From NCBI GenBank assembly GCA_046350295.1, contig JAXMAR010000006.1, positions 62,001 through 126,000 on the forward strand: a stretch of DNA of 64,000 nt. The letters are read 5' to 3'. The position numbers and the translations under genes are program-made. The stretch comes from JAXMAR01 sp046350295 (GTDB lineage Bacteria > Planctomycetota > Planctomycetia > Gemmatales > Gemmataceae). This document shows positions 28,286 through 37,433 of this stretch, one piece after another; position 1 is the first letter of the stretch, and every line of letters begins with the position of its first letter. The notes under the pieces are model-generated. The model was not told where the DNA came from and ran no database searches. It saw only the letters and a list, made by a program, of their open reading frames with translations.

Positions 28286-28349
28286 CCTGACGGGACGACA
28301 TCGTCGTCCGCCTTCCCAAGGCAAGCCCAATCTTCGTGACGCCACCTCC

Positions 28350-29228
28350 ATGAACGAGAACCAGAGTGCAAGCGAATCCCTCGACCCCATCCACCCCGCG
28401 CCGCGCCGCTGCCGTCGCTTTCTGGGCGCTCATCGGACCTTGGTATTCGGCGCCTTGCTGTTGGGGCTCCCAGCCATTGTGCTCGCGTGGATCTGGCTAA
28501 AGGAACCTTCGAGGCCTCCCGCGTTGCTGGCAGGCGATCGGCAACGCATGGAGGCTTTCCTGGCGGCACACGACTACGAGGCGTTTCTCCGTGTCATGGA
28601 GTTGCAGCCACGCGCGGCTCGCGCCGAACTGCCGCCGGAATGGCTGCGGCGCTACGACGAGATCAAGCCCGCATTGCTGTTCACCGTCCGCGAGGTGAGC
28701 ACTGAAGAGGTGATCGACGCCGCAGGGCCTTATCAAGCGCCTCTGCTGTCGCTGCGCTGGAGCGAAAATGGGGAGTACCTGGTTGATGTTCTCGCATCCT
28801 CATCGAAACGAAAAGTGTTCGATGGCCGAGCGGGCCGTCCGGTCTCCGTTGGGGAACAGCCCACGCTCCTCGCGGAAACGGACGCTCACTGGCCGCTAGG
28901 ACAACTGGACAAGCCGGAAACGATGCCAACGAAGCTCAGCGACCAATTGGTAGAGCGGCTCTGTTTTTCGTTCGGCCACGACCCGACATTCTGGCAGGCG
29001 CGGCACAATCGACGGCCCGTCCTGCTGATGCCCAGCCCGGACCCCGACCATACCCGCATGCTGACCAGCTTCGCCGTGAATCCGAAAGATGTGGCGGCAA
29101 TCAGGGCGCCTCCGAAAAACGGACTTGGGGAGTACATGCCGCATTTTCCCGAACTATTCGAGGAAAAGGTCAACGTACACCAAAGGCGTTGCTTCAACGT
29201 TTGGAAGGCGGATGCCTTTCGACGGTGA
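28350..29228 (+). CDS. single-pass membrane protein of unknown function
   Basis: 292 residues from ATG 28350, 64 bases after the kinase stop. The first residues (MNENQSASESLDPIHPAP) echo the MNENGPL start of the kinase. One membrane helix: LVFGALLLGLPAIVLAWIW (about 32-50). The outer part has LLSLRWSENGEYLVDVL, similar to a WD/beta-propeller strand, and no recognised catalytic motif. It lies between the kinase and the PrsW-like protease and probably belongs to the same operon; a substrate of either is a guess. Confidence 0.6.
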   Translation: MNENQSASESLDPIHPAPRRCRRFLGAHRTLVFGALLLGLPAIVLAWIWLKEPSRPPALLAGDRQRMEAFLAAHDYEAFLRVMELQPRAARAELPPEWLRRYDEIKPALLFTVREVSTEEVIDAAGPYQAPLLSLRWSENGEYLVDVLASSSKRKVFDGRAGRPVSVGEQPTLLAETDAHWPLGQLDKPETMPTKLSDQLVERLCFSFGHDPTFWQARHNRRPVLLMPSPDPDHTRMLTSFAVNPKDVAAIRAPPKNGLGEYMPHFPELFEEKVNVHQRRCFNVWKADAFRR

Positions 29229-29280
29229 TTGCCCACAGCAATCAGAAAAAAAGCGCCACTGTGCCACGCAGGGGATAGGC

Positions 29281-30213
29281 ATGGCCGATGCATCGCTGCG
29301 AGAGCTCGGGCAGTTCCTGGCCGGCCCAGGATCGCTCTTCAACGAGCCGTCGCCCAGCCTGTGGCTGGGGCTTGGCGCGCTTTGCCTCACGCTCACGCTG
29401 GTTGTCGTTCTTTTCCTCCGACCTCTGGTGAAGGACGTCCGCGCGACTCGCATCCTGGCCGTGATCCCGTTCGTGGCCCTCGCCTCGGTGTTGTTGGTGC
29501 TGCTCACCCAGTGGTTGGCGCAATGCATCCGTTACCTGGTCCACCAAAGCCCCATGAATGCGGTCCGTTCCGTCGGCTACGGGCCTGGGTTGCAGGCCGT
29601 CGGCCGGATCCTGTTCTTGATCGTCGCCTACATCATCAGCTGGGGGTACTCCCGGTCCCTGGAGCCCGACTCCTTCGCGCAGCACGTCCTCAGCTTCACG
29701 GTGGGGACGGGCGTGGTGGAAGAACTGGTCAAGGGAGCGGCCGGGCTCATGTTCATTTCCGCCCTGCGCGACGGTGATCCAAAGGAAGCGCCACGGCGCC
29801 TGATCCTGGTCGCATTTACCGCCGCCGGCTTCAGCTTCGGCGCCGGCGAGGCGCTGTTTTACTTCCAGGCCTACGCCGGCCTCGGGTCGGAGCCGGGCAT
29901 CTACCTTTTGCGCGGCACATGGTGCGTGCTGCTTCACGGGGCCTGGTCGTTCCTGACCGGTCTTTTGTTCCTGGTCGTCGCGTATTTGCCACACCGCATT
30001 CACGGAGGCGTCGCCGCCGCCCTTTTCATCGCCTGTTGTCTCCCGGCCGCCATCCTCCATGGCCTCTACGACGCCGCCTGCTTGCATTCACCCACGGCGA
30101 TGTGGACGGTGGGCGCCGTCTCCATCGGGGCATGCCTCAGCGGGCTGCTACTCCTCCGGTGGTCGTACGGGCCGCCATGCTCTGAAAACGCAAACAGCCG
30201 GCTTCCTCGTTAG
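29281..30213 (+). CDS. PrsW-family intramembrane glutamic protease
   Basis: 310 residues with about eight membrane helices. The PrsW/CPBP-like motifs are all there: GVVEELVKGA (Glu147-Glu148, Lys151), FSFGAGEALFYF (Glu180), LLHGAWSF (His209) and ILHGLYDAA (His250, Asp254). In Bacillus, PrsW makes the first cut in the anti-sigma factor RsiW. Here it ends a same-direction cluster that starts with an ECF sigma factor and a single-pass membrane partner, so cleavage of the 22850 product is the natural hypothesis. GGGGA precedes the ATG at 29281. Confidence 0.85.
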   Translation: MADASLRELGQFLAGPGSLFNEPSPSLWLGLGALCLTLTLVVVLFLRPLVKDVRATRILAVIPFVALASVLLVLLTQWLAQCIRYLVHQSPMNAVRSVGYGPGLQAVGRILFLIVAYIISWGYSRSLEPDSFAQHVLSFTVGTGVVEELVKGAAGLMFISALRDGDPKEAPRRLILVAFTAAGFSFGAGEALFYFQAYAGLGSEPGIYLLRGTWCVLLHGAWSFLTGLLFLVVAYLPHRIHGGVAAALFIACCLPAAILHGLYDAACLHSPTAMWTVGAVSIGACLSGLLLLRWSYGPPCSENANSRLPR

Positions 30214-30224
30214 AGAAAACCGGC
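30197..30224. terminator. hairpin between convergent genes
   Basis: GCCGG (30197-30201) pairs with CCGGC (30220-30224), with an inner CTC/GAG helix around GTTA. It sits between the convergent PrsW-like and S8 protease genes and overlaps the end of the former. It may act in both directions; the T tracts are weak. Confidence 0.4.
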
Positions 30225-30255
30225 CGCTTGCTATTCATGGCGACCACGACAGGAT

Positions 30256-33200
30256 CTACACCACCGCCGACGCGAAGTTCCCGAACGTCCCCCCCGCCCC
30301 CGCCCGGATGCCGCTCACGCCGGAGGCGATGCTGCTATCCGTCGCGGACACGGCCAGGACGCCGTTGATGGTGACGCTCAGGCTCGAGCCGATGGCGTCG
30401 AAGCGCATTGTCCCCGCCCCCAGGCTGACCGCGCTCTGGTTGAGCAGCGTCCAGGCCCCGTTCACGCTCTTGAAGATCGACACGTAATAGTCGCCGTTGT
30501 AGCTGAACCAGTTGGCGAAGTACATGTCGCCGTTGGCGGAGGACCGGCTCACCAGACCAGCCCATTGCCCGGCGCCAAGCGTGATGTCCGCCTGTACCGA
30601 GACGTTGGCCTGGGCCGCTCCGGTCAGCGTGGCCAGGTTCAGCCCGCCCGTCCCGGCCCGGAGCGTTCCGCCCTGGGCGCTGAACTGTCCGGCCTGGAGC
30701 TGCCAGCCGGAACCCAGGCTGGAGCCACTGAAGGTATCGTTGAAGGACGTGACGCCGGTCGCGGCCTGGGCGCTGAAGTTGTCCACGGTCGCGCCTTGAC
30801 CGGTGCGGATTCCCGCCGAGCCGGAGCCGATCGCCGTGTCCGTGACCGTCACCACCTTCGTGCCATTGACGTAGGCTGTCAGCGTCGAGCCGATGGCGTC
30901 GAGCCGCAGCCGGCCGGCGGCGGAGCCGACCTCGGCCTGGCCGAGCCAGGTGGAGACGCCGTTCAGGATGCGGAAGATGGCGACATAGTTGCGCCCCTGG
31001 TAGGTGAACCAGTTGCCGAAGTACGTGTCGCCGCCCGAAGCCCGTGCGGCCACTCCGGCCCATTGATCGCTTCCGAGCGTGATATCGGCCTGCACTGACA
31101 TGTCGCGCTGGGCCACGCCGTTCACGACTGCCAGGTTCGAGCCGCCGCTCAGCGCTGCCAACGCCCCGTTCTGCACGCTGAATTGCCCGGCCAACACCTG
31201 CCACGCCTGCGTCGGGGCCGCGCCGCTGGCCTGCGTGAACGCGTCGCTGAACGGCAGGCTGCTCGTGAGGATGGTGGCGCTGAAGTTATCGAGCGGCACG
31301 CCCTGGTCGCTGCGGACGCCCACGCTCCCCGTTGTCAGGGCCGTGTCAAAGACGGAGAGCGCGAGCCCGCCGTTGACATAGACCTTCAGAGAGGAGCCGA
31401 GCAGGTCGAAGCGCAGATGCCCCACGCCCGACGCGACCTCGGTCTGGCCGAGCTGCGTGACGGCGCCGTTCATGATCCGCGTCAGCGCCACGTAATAGTG
31501 GGCGCCGACGTTGAACCAGTTGGCGAAGTACATGTTGTTGTCGCCCGGACCGGAATACCGCGCGACGACGCCCCCCCAGTGCCCGTTCGTGATGATGAAG
31601 TCCGCCTGGACGGAGACGTCGCGCTGGGCCACGCCGTTGAGCGTCGCCAGGTTGCCATCCGCGCTGCGCCCGACCATCGACAGGCTGCCGTCCGTGTATT
31701 GCCCAACCCGCTCCTGCCAGTTGGCGCTCAGCGCCGAGCCGTCGGTCAGGTTGAAGGCGTCGCCGAAGGAGAGGGCGGTGTTCGTGAGGTTGACGGCGGA
31801 GGCGCTGAAGTTGTCGAGCGGCACGCCGGCGCCGGCGCGCACGCCTACGCTGCCCGTCGTCACCATCGCGTCGGTCCGCGACAGGACGATACTGTTGTTG
31901 ATGAAGACGCGCAGGGAGGTACCGACCGCGTCGAAGCGCAGACGGCCCGCGCCGATGCCGGTCTCGACCTGCCCGAGTTGCGTCCAGACGCCGTTGGCGC
32001 AGCGCAGGATCGAGACGTAGTAGTGCCCAGCGTAGTTGAACCAGTTGGCGAAATAGAGGTTGCTCTCCCCCGGCCCCGAATACCGGGCCACCAGGCCGGC
32101 CCACTGGCCCGACGCCGTCAAGGTCGCGTCCACCTGCGCCGAGACGTCGGCCTGCGACACGCCCTGGAGCGTTGCCAGGTTCATGCCGCCGCTGCCGATG
32201 AGGGCGTTCGAGCGGATGGCCAGATCGCCGGCCAGCTCGTTCCAGCCGCTGCCGATGATCGTCCCGTCCGCCCGCGTGAACGTGTCCCAGAAGGGCAGCG
32301 TCGCCGGCTGCGAGATGGTCAGCGTGAACGACGACGTGGCCGTCGCGCCTTGCGGGTCGCGCACGGTCAACGTGATCGTCGCCGAACCGGTCTGGCCCGC
32401 GGCCGCGGTGTAGCTGATCGTGCGGTTGGCGCCGGAGCCACTGAGGATGATATTGCCGAGCGGGATCAGGGTCGTGTTGCTCGATTGCACGCTCAACGTC
32501 AAGCCGCTCGTCCCCGTGTCGGGATCGCCGATCGTGAAGCTCTGGCTGGCCGACGCGCTCGGCGCGAGATTCTGGGACTGCAAGGCGCTGATGGTCGGCG
32601 GCCGGTTCGTCGTGCCGATCGCGGCAAGCGCGGCGGCCAGGTCGATCCGTTTGAAGGAGAGTCCGGTATTAGTGACGTTGTCGTTCTCATCGTCGCCGTC
32701 GACGACGGTCTTGCCGGTCCCCTGCATGATGCCCAGGATCGTGTCCTGGTTGGCCGTGCGGCCGGCGGCGTCGAGCGCCTGATGGATCAGGACCGCCGAG
32801 CCGGTGATGACCGGCGTGGCCATGCTCGTGCCGGCCATCGACACGAACTGGTTGTTGAGGTAAGTGCTGGTGATGAGAGCGCCGGGCGCCATGATCGAGA
32901 GGGCCGAGCTGCGCTGGCTGAAGCTGGCGATGCGATCGACATCGGTGGTGACGTCGCGGGCGCCGCTGGCCCAGGAGACGGCGCCGAAGTTCCCGTCCCA
33001 CACGGCGCCGACCGACACCGTCTGCGGGCTGACGGCCGGATAGCCGAGCCCGGTCTGGCTGCCGACGCTGTAGAAGCTGTTGCCCGCGGCGGCGGCGATG
33101 AACACACCCTGGCTCTTAAGCGTGCTGAACTCATTCTCCAGGAAGGTATACGGATTGCTGTTGTAGTTCCCCGTCCCCAGAGAGAGGTTGATCGCGACGA

Positions 33201-33825
33201 TGTTGTACTGCGCCCGGTGCGCGATCACCCAGTTCAGGGCGTCTTCCACGTAGCCGAAGGAGCCCGAGCCGTCCGCCCCGAGCACCTTGAGGGCGACGAA
33301 GTTCACGTTGGGGGCGATGCCGGTGTAGGTCCCGTTGCTGCTGCCGATGATGCCGGCCACGTGCGTGCCGTGGCCGTTGTCGTCCATCGGGTCGGCGTCG
33401 TTGTTGACGAAATCCCAGCCGCCGACGACGCGGGCGCCCCAGCCGCCGCCCAGGGCCGCGTTCTTGTAATCGATGCCGGTGTCGATGACGGCGACGGTGT
33501 AGCCCTGCCCCTTGTAGCTGTAGTTCGAGGCGACCGTGTTGAGGCCGATCTGGTTGCTGAAGCCCTCGTCCTGAATCGCCGGATTGGACCCTTGCGAGGT
33601 CGCATGATCGATGGCGATGACCGGCTGCTCGGCGACGGCGAGATCGATGCCGTCGAGGCGGAAGGTTTCCTGGCGCCAGGCGAGATAGGTCGGGTCGGCG
33701 GCGGCCGCGGAGAGGACGAGGCGGTCCTCGAGAGTTTCGAGTGTGAGACGGGTGTGCGCGCGGTTTCGGCGCAACGTGGAACCGTTGCTCCGGACGATGG
33801 TCCGGAGCCGAGACCAGAATGTCAT
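30256..33825 (-). CDS. large secreted S8 (subtilisin) protease with four jelly-roll repeats
   Basis: 1189 residues. The start carries an LEPR-like planctomycete motif (LTLETLEDRLVLSA, 27-40). Peptidase S8: Asp115 in VAVIDTGID, His152 in GHGTHVAGI, Asn249 in AAAAGNS, Ser334 in AGTSMATP; all catalytic residues present. A cadherin/Ig-like segment starts PPTISALQSQNL and holds SATITLTVRDPQGAT (about 410-510). Then four tandem domains of about 165 residues follow, each with NLATLxGV, a QWAGLVARYSGP-like block, YFANWF and LRFDAVGTSL, ending DNFSA; these look like laminin-G/concanavalin-type carbohydrate-binding folds. Probably a cell-surface or secreted glycoprotein-binding protease. Confidence 0.92.
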   Translation of the reverse strand: MTFWSRLRTIVRSNGSTLRRNRAHTRLTLETLEDRLVLSAAAADPTYLAWRQETFRLDGIDLAVAEQPVIAIDHATSQGSNPAIQDEGFSNQIGLNTVASNYSYKGQGYTVAVIDTGIDYKNAALGGGWGARVVGGWDFVNNDADPMDDNGHGTHVAGIIGSSNGTYTGIAPNVNFVALKVLGADGSGSFGYVEDALNWVIAHRAQYNIVAINLSLGTGNYNSNPYTFLENEFSTLKSQGVFIAAAAGNSFYSVGSQTGLGYPAVSPQTVSVGAVWDGNFGAVSWASGARDVTTDVDRIASFSQRSSALSIMAPGALITSTYLNNQFVSMAGTSMATPVITGSAVLIHQALDAAGRTANQDTILGIMQGTGKTVVDGDDENDNVTNTGLSFKRIDLAAALAAIGTTNRPPTISALQSQNLAPSASASQSFTIGDPDTGTSGLTLSVQSSNTTLIPLGNIILSGSGANRTISYTAAAGQTGSATITLTVRDPQGATATSSFTLTISQPATLPFWDTFTRADGTIIGSGWNELAGDLAIRSNALIGSGGMNLATLQGVSQADVSAQVDATLTASGQWAGLVARYSGPGESNLYFANWFNYAGHYYVSILRCANGVWTQLGQVETGIGAGRLRFDAVGTSLRVFINNSIVLSRTDAMVTTGSVGVRAGAGVPLDNFSASAVNLTNTALSFGDAFNLTDGSALSANWQERVGQYTDGSLSMVGRSADGNLATLNGVAQRDVSVQADFIITNGHWGGVVARYSGPGDNNMYFANWFNVGAHYYVALTRIMNGAVTQLGQTEVASGVGHLRFDLLGSSLKVYVNGGLALSVFDTALTTGSVGVRSDQGVPLDNFSATILTSSLPFSDAFTQASGAAPTQAWQVLAGQFSVQNGALAALSGGSNLAVVNGVAQRDMSVQADITLGSDQWAGVAARASGGDTYFGNWFTYQGRNYVAIFRILNGVSTWLGQAEVGSAAGRLRLDAIGSTLTAYVNGTKVVTVTDTAIGSGSAGIRTGQGATVDNFSAQAATGVTSFNDTFSGSSLGSGWQLQAGQFSAQGGTLRAGTGGLNLATLTGAAQANVSVQADITLGAGQWAGLVSRSSANGDMYFANWFSYNGDYYVSIFKSVNGAWTLLNQSAVSLGAGTMRFDAIGSSLSVTINGVLAVSATDSSIASGVSGIRAGAGGTFGNFASAVV

Positions 33826-34500
33826 GAGGGGATTCCTTCGGTAACCTGGCGACCACCGCCGCGGCGGGAAACCCGCGACGTTGGCCCATGGCTTTGCGTC
33901 CCCACGTCACCGTGGGTTTGCCTTTGTCGGGAACCGATGACGGTATCGATTCCGGCAAACCATAGCTTTTTTCCAGGTTGCAAGCAAACAACCGATTGTC
34001 GCGATCGAGCCGCGGACGACGAACGAGCAGACGGCGCCGGATGAGCCGGCCCTGCGCACGGGTCTTCATCCTGTGGGCGTTGGCGACCTGTCGCGGCTCG
34101 ATGGAGAAGAGCCGGCGACTCAAACGGAATCCGGTTTAGGAGAAAGGGGTGCTGAAGAAATGGGTCATGGTTCCTCGCTGGGGTGTGGAATCAAGTTGCC
34201 GCCGGCCAAAAGGGCCGGCCTGACGCGAACTATTGTACACGCCCCCAGCGCTGCTGAAACGGACAAAAGACCGGAAATGCCGAGGAAACCGAGCGGCGCG
34301 ACAGGAACACCTTTGCCGCCTTTCCTGACCGGCAAAGCTTGGCATCCAACTCTGAACCGGACACCTGCCACCGCCGTAGCGAAACTGTGCAACGATAGGA
34401 GTTATGCGAACGGTTCGAAGTTCTACCGGCTCGTGGCGCCCGAATTGCTGGGATGAGCGGAGATTCCTTCGCCCCCTCTTGTTCATGAAGGATCGCTGCC
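33826..34500. other. intergenic region upstream of the S8 protease
   Basis: About 675 bases between the protease start and the small gene at 34501. Frames here lack motifs and ribosome sites. It should contain the protease promoter; GGAATC follows the start region (33830s on the minus strand reads as AAGGAATCCCCTC before ATG, a usable Shine-Dalgarno). Nothing else supported. Confidence 0.4.
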
Positions 34501-34734
34501 ATGGATGCGAAACAGGTTGCCGCTCGGTTCGCCGCCCACGCCTGGTACGAAGAGACTCGCCGCGGCGCCCAAGCGCCGAACGAGGCGGCGCGTTTCGCAC
34601 ACAAGCATTGGGAAGCCTTCCTGCCCGTGGCCCAGGAGGGCCTGGGAAGGCTGCTGATCCGCCTCGGCGCCGCCAAGCGCTCCCCTCGGAAACTCCGCCG
34701 CGGCGGGGGCGGCAACGTCGCCGCCGCTTCCTGA
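34501..34734 (+). CDS. small basic protein of unknown function
   Basis: 77 residues: MDAKQVAARFAAHAWYEETR, then NEAARFAHKHWEAFLPVAQE and GLGRLLIRLG, ending Arg/Gly-rich. AAGGATC lies eleven bases before the ATG. The amphipathic, single-domain look and sensible codon use make it a plausible gene; no family is recognised. Confidence 0.5.
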   Translation: MDAKQVAARFAAHAWYEETRRGAQAPNEAARFAHKHWEAFLPVAQEGLGRLLIRLGAAKRSPRKLRRGGGGNVAAAS

Positions 34735-34920
34735 CAACTCTCGTTCCCCAGCCAAAGTTACAATCAGGCCGCCGGACTTTACACCGATGCCGGCGTTCTG
34801 CTCCTGCGTCATGTTTTCGATGACGCCGAAATTCTACCGCCCCCAGCCACTTGACACTTCCTCAGGCGCTGCGACAATCCACGCCAAGGACCTTTCTCTC
34901 CATCCTTCAGGAGGATCGTG

Positions 34921-36408
34921 ATGAGTACCGCCACCGCCTCTCGTCCCAAGTCCATCAAGGCCCCCAAGGTCAAAGATCAGCCGCTCTTCATCGGCGGCAA
35001 ATGGCAAGACAGCGTCTCCGGCAAAACATTCGAGACCCTTAACCCCGCTACCGGTGAAACGATCTGTCAAGTCGCCGAAGGGGACAAGGCCGACATCGAC
35101 TTTGCCGTCACGGCGGCGCGCAAGGCCTTTGAGACAGGCCCCTGGTCGAAGATGAACGCCTCCGAGCGTGGCCGGCTCCTCAACAAGCTCGCCGACCTCA
35201 TCGAGCAGAACGCCGAAGAACTCGCCGCTCTCGAGACGCTCGACAACGGCAAGCCCTACCGCGACGCCATCGCCGCCGACCTGCCCCTCACCGTGAAATG
35301 CTATCGCTACTACGCCGGCTGGGCCGACAAGATCCACGGCAAGACGATTCCCGTCGAAGGCCCGTACTTCTGCTACACGCGTCACGAGCCGGTCGGCGTC
35401 GTCGGCCAGATCATCCCCTGGAATTTCCCGCTGCTGATGCAGGCCTGGAAATGGGGCCCCGCTCTCGCCACCGGCTGCACCATCGTCCTCAAGCCCGCCG
35501 AGCAGACGCCGCTCACCGCTTTGCGCGTCGCCGCACTCGCCCAGGAAGCCGGCATTCCCGACGGCGTCGTCAACGTCGTCCCCGGCTACGGCCCGACCGC
35601 CGGCGCCGCCCTCACCGCGCACAAGGACGTCGACAAGATCGCTTTCACCGGCGAGCACACCACCGGCCAGATCATCATGGAGGCCGCCGCCAAGAGCAAC
35701 CTCAAGCGCGTCACCCTCGAGCTGGGCGGCAAGAGCCCCAACGTCGTCTTCGCCGACGCCGACCTCGACGCCGCCGCGGAAGGCGCCTACTTCGGCCTCT
35801 TCTTCAATCAGGGCCAGTGCTGCTGCGCCGGCAGCCGCCTCTTCGTCGAGGACAAGGTGCATGACCAGTTCGTCGAGAAGCTCGTCAAGAAGGCGAAGGG
35901 CCGCAAGGTCGGCGACCCGTTCCACCTCGAGACCGAGCAGGGGCCGCAGGTCTCGCAGGAGCAGTACGACCGCGTCATGACCTACATCGACCACGGCAAG
36001 AAGGAAGGCGCCCGCCTCCTCACCGGCGGCAACCGCGTCGGCGCCAAGGGCTACTTCATCGAGCCCACCGTCTTCGACAACGTCAAGGACGACATGAAGA
36101 TCGCCCGCGAGGAGATCTTCGGCCCGGTCATGAACATCCTCCGCTTCAAGAACATCGATGAAGTGGTCCAGCGCGGCAACAAGACCTTCTACGGCCTCGC
36201 CGCCGCCGTCTGGACGCGCGACATCAGCAAGGCCCATCGCCTCGCCAACAGCCTCCGCGCCGGCACCGTCTGGATCAACTGCTACGACGTCTTCGACGCC
36301 GCCGCCCCCTTCGGTGGCTTCAAGATGTCCGGCATCGGCCGCGAGCTCGGCGAATACGCCTTGCAGAACTACACCGAGGTGAAGACGGTCTACGTCAACC
36401 TCGCGTAA
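34921..36408 (+). CDS. NAD(P)-dependent aldehyde dehydrogenase
   Basis: 495 residues, standard ALDH size. ATG 34921 has AGGAGG six bases upstream (a GTG directly before it is less likely). Hallmarks: VGQIIPWNFPLLMQAWKW (cofactor fold), LKPAEQTPLTAL, AFTGEHTTGQ, general-base Glu in LELGGKSPNVV, catalytic Cys in FNQGQCCCAGSR (three consecutive Cys), EEIFGPVMNI, and PFGGFKMSGIGRE. It oxidises aldehydes to acids; closest in style to class 1/2 broad-range or betaine-aldehyde enzymes, substrate not deducible. Single gene. Confidence 0.93.
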   Translation: MSTATASRPKSIKAPKVKDQPLFIGGKWQDSVSGKTFETLNPATGETICQVAEGDKADIDFAVTAARKAFETGPWSKMNASERGRLLNKLADLIEQNAEELAALETLDNGKPYRDAIAADLPLTVKCYRYYAGWADKIHGKTIPVEGPYFCYTRHEPVGVVGQIIPWNFPLLMQAWKWGPALATGCTIVLKPAEQTPLTALRVAALAQEAGIPDGVVNVVPGYGPTAGAALTAHKDVDKIAFTGEHTTGQIIMEAAAKSNLKRVTLELGGKSPNVVFADADLDAAAEGAYFGLFFNQGQCCCAGSRLFVEDKVHDQFVEKLVKKAKGRKVGDPFHLETEQGPQVSQEQYDRVMTYIDHGKKEGARLLTGGNRVGAKGYFIEPTVFDNVKDDMKIAREEIFGPVMNILRFKNIDEVVQRGNKTFYGLAAAVWTRDISKAHRLANSLRAGTVWINCYDVFDAAAPFGGFKMSGIGRELGEYALQNYTEVKTVYVNLA

Positions 36409-36516
36409 CATGAACGCATAGCCGCTCCCCTCTGGGGAGCGCGACCGCAGTCCACCACGCGAGGGCAGCACTCCTTCCGGACGCTGCCCTCGCAGGCGGT
36501 ATTCAGAGAACACGCC

Positions 36517-37194
36517 ATGCCGTTGACGATTCAACTCGAGATGCCGGACAACTGGGCCCCGGCTCCCTTGCCCGACAATCTTCCCGAAGAGGACGCCCTT
36601 CCCTTGGAAAGCGACTGGCACTTCCTGCAGATTTCTCTTCTCCGCGAGGTCGTCGATTGGCGTTTTCGTCCGCGGAACGACTATTACGCCGCAGGCAATA
36701 TGTTCCTCTATTACAACAAGGAGCAGCTCAAACACATCGACTTTCGCGGCCCCGATTTCTTCTTTGTCAGGGGGGTATCCCGCGAGCCGATGCGCCGCTA
36801 TTGGGCCGTGTGGGAAGAAGGCGGCCGGTATCCCGACCTGATCATCGAATTGTTGTCCCCCACGACCGCGGAGGTCGATCGCACCGTCAAGAAGGATGTT
36901 TACGAACGGATATTCAAGACGCGCGAGTACTTCCTTGTCGATCCGGACAAGCCCGATCTCGACGGCTTCCGCCTCGGCGCCAAGCAGGCTTACGAAGCCA
37001 TTGAGAAGGGAGATGAACACAGGTTATGGTCCGAAGAACTCGGCTCCTGGCTTGGTCTCTGGCAAGGGATGTACCGCGGACGCCACGCGACGTGGCTGCG
37101 TCTCTTTGACGAGCACGGCGTCCTCTGGCCAACTCAAGAAGAAGAGGTGCAGCGCCTCCAGGCCCGGGTCGCCGAGTTGGAGCGAAAGGACTGA
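36517..37194 (+). CDS. Uma2 family (DUF820) putative endonuclease
   Basis: 225 residues. The PD-(D/E)XK-like core is visible: DFRGPDFFFVRGVSRE, PDLIIELLSPTTAEVD, DVYERIFKTREYFLVDPD. These correspond to the family's 'vP.PDvvf', 'lviEVlSpsT...D...K...Y...gv.EYw.vdp'. The C-terminal tail ends in a short coiled coil (EEEVQRLQARVAELER). Uma2 proteins are hugely expanded in cyanobacteria and planctomycetes; nuclease activity is assumed from fold. A broken second copy follows immediately. Confidence 0.85.
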   Translation: MPLTIQLEMPDNWAPAPLPDNLPEEDALPLESDWHFLQISLLREVVDWRFRPRNDYYAAGNMFLYYNKEQLKHIDFRGPDFFFVRGVSREPMRRYWAVWEEGGRYPDLIIELLSPTTAEVDRTVKKDVYERIFKTREYFLVDPDKPDLDGFRLGAKQAYEAIEKGDEHRLWSEELGSWLGLWQGMYRGRHATWLRLFDEHGVLWPTQEEEVQRLQARVAELERKD

Positions 37195-37197
37195 TCC

Positions 37198-37378
37198 ATG
37201 CTCCGGACGAGAATCCAGCTGACCCCCGCCGACCCCGGCCGCCGCATGTCGCTCAGGGACTTTGCGCCCACCGACTGGCGGCTGCGAGCTCGCGCGAGGA
37301 GTGGTCGTCGTGTCCGACGTTCCCGGCTACCCCCATCTACGCCTGGTTTCCGCCATCCGCAAGCAGCTGGTGCTGTAG
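37198..37378 (+). pseudogene. 5' remnant of a second Uma2 gene
   Basis: ATG 37198 begins MLRTRIQLTPADPGRRMSLR, then DFA, the usual start of another Uma2 subtype. After a frame change near 37285 the sense continues CELARGVVVVSDVPGYPHLR and VSAIRKQLVL, ending at TAG 37376. This matches the N-terminal 'GylYElgrGvivV.dVP...H...v..ir..l' block. The catalytic C-terminal three quarters are absent. Confidence 0.65.
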
Positions 37379-37433
37379 CAAGCGCGGCGGCCGGAGGAGA
37401 TCCACGAGATCCTTAGCGAGAGACGAGCGCGAT

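Noticed and set aside
31183..34044. 953-codon plus-strand frame opposite the S8 protease
   Set aside because: No recognisable domains, Arg/Gly/His-rich composition; the opposite strand has a full catalytic triad and repeated domains.
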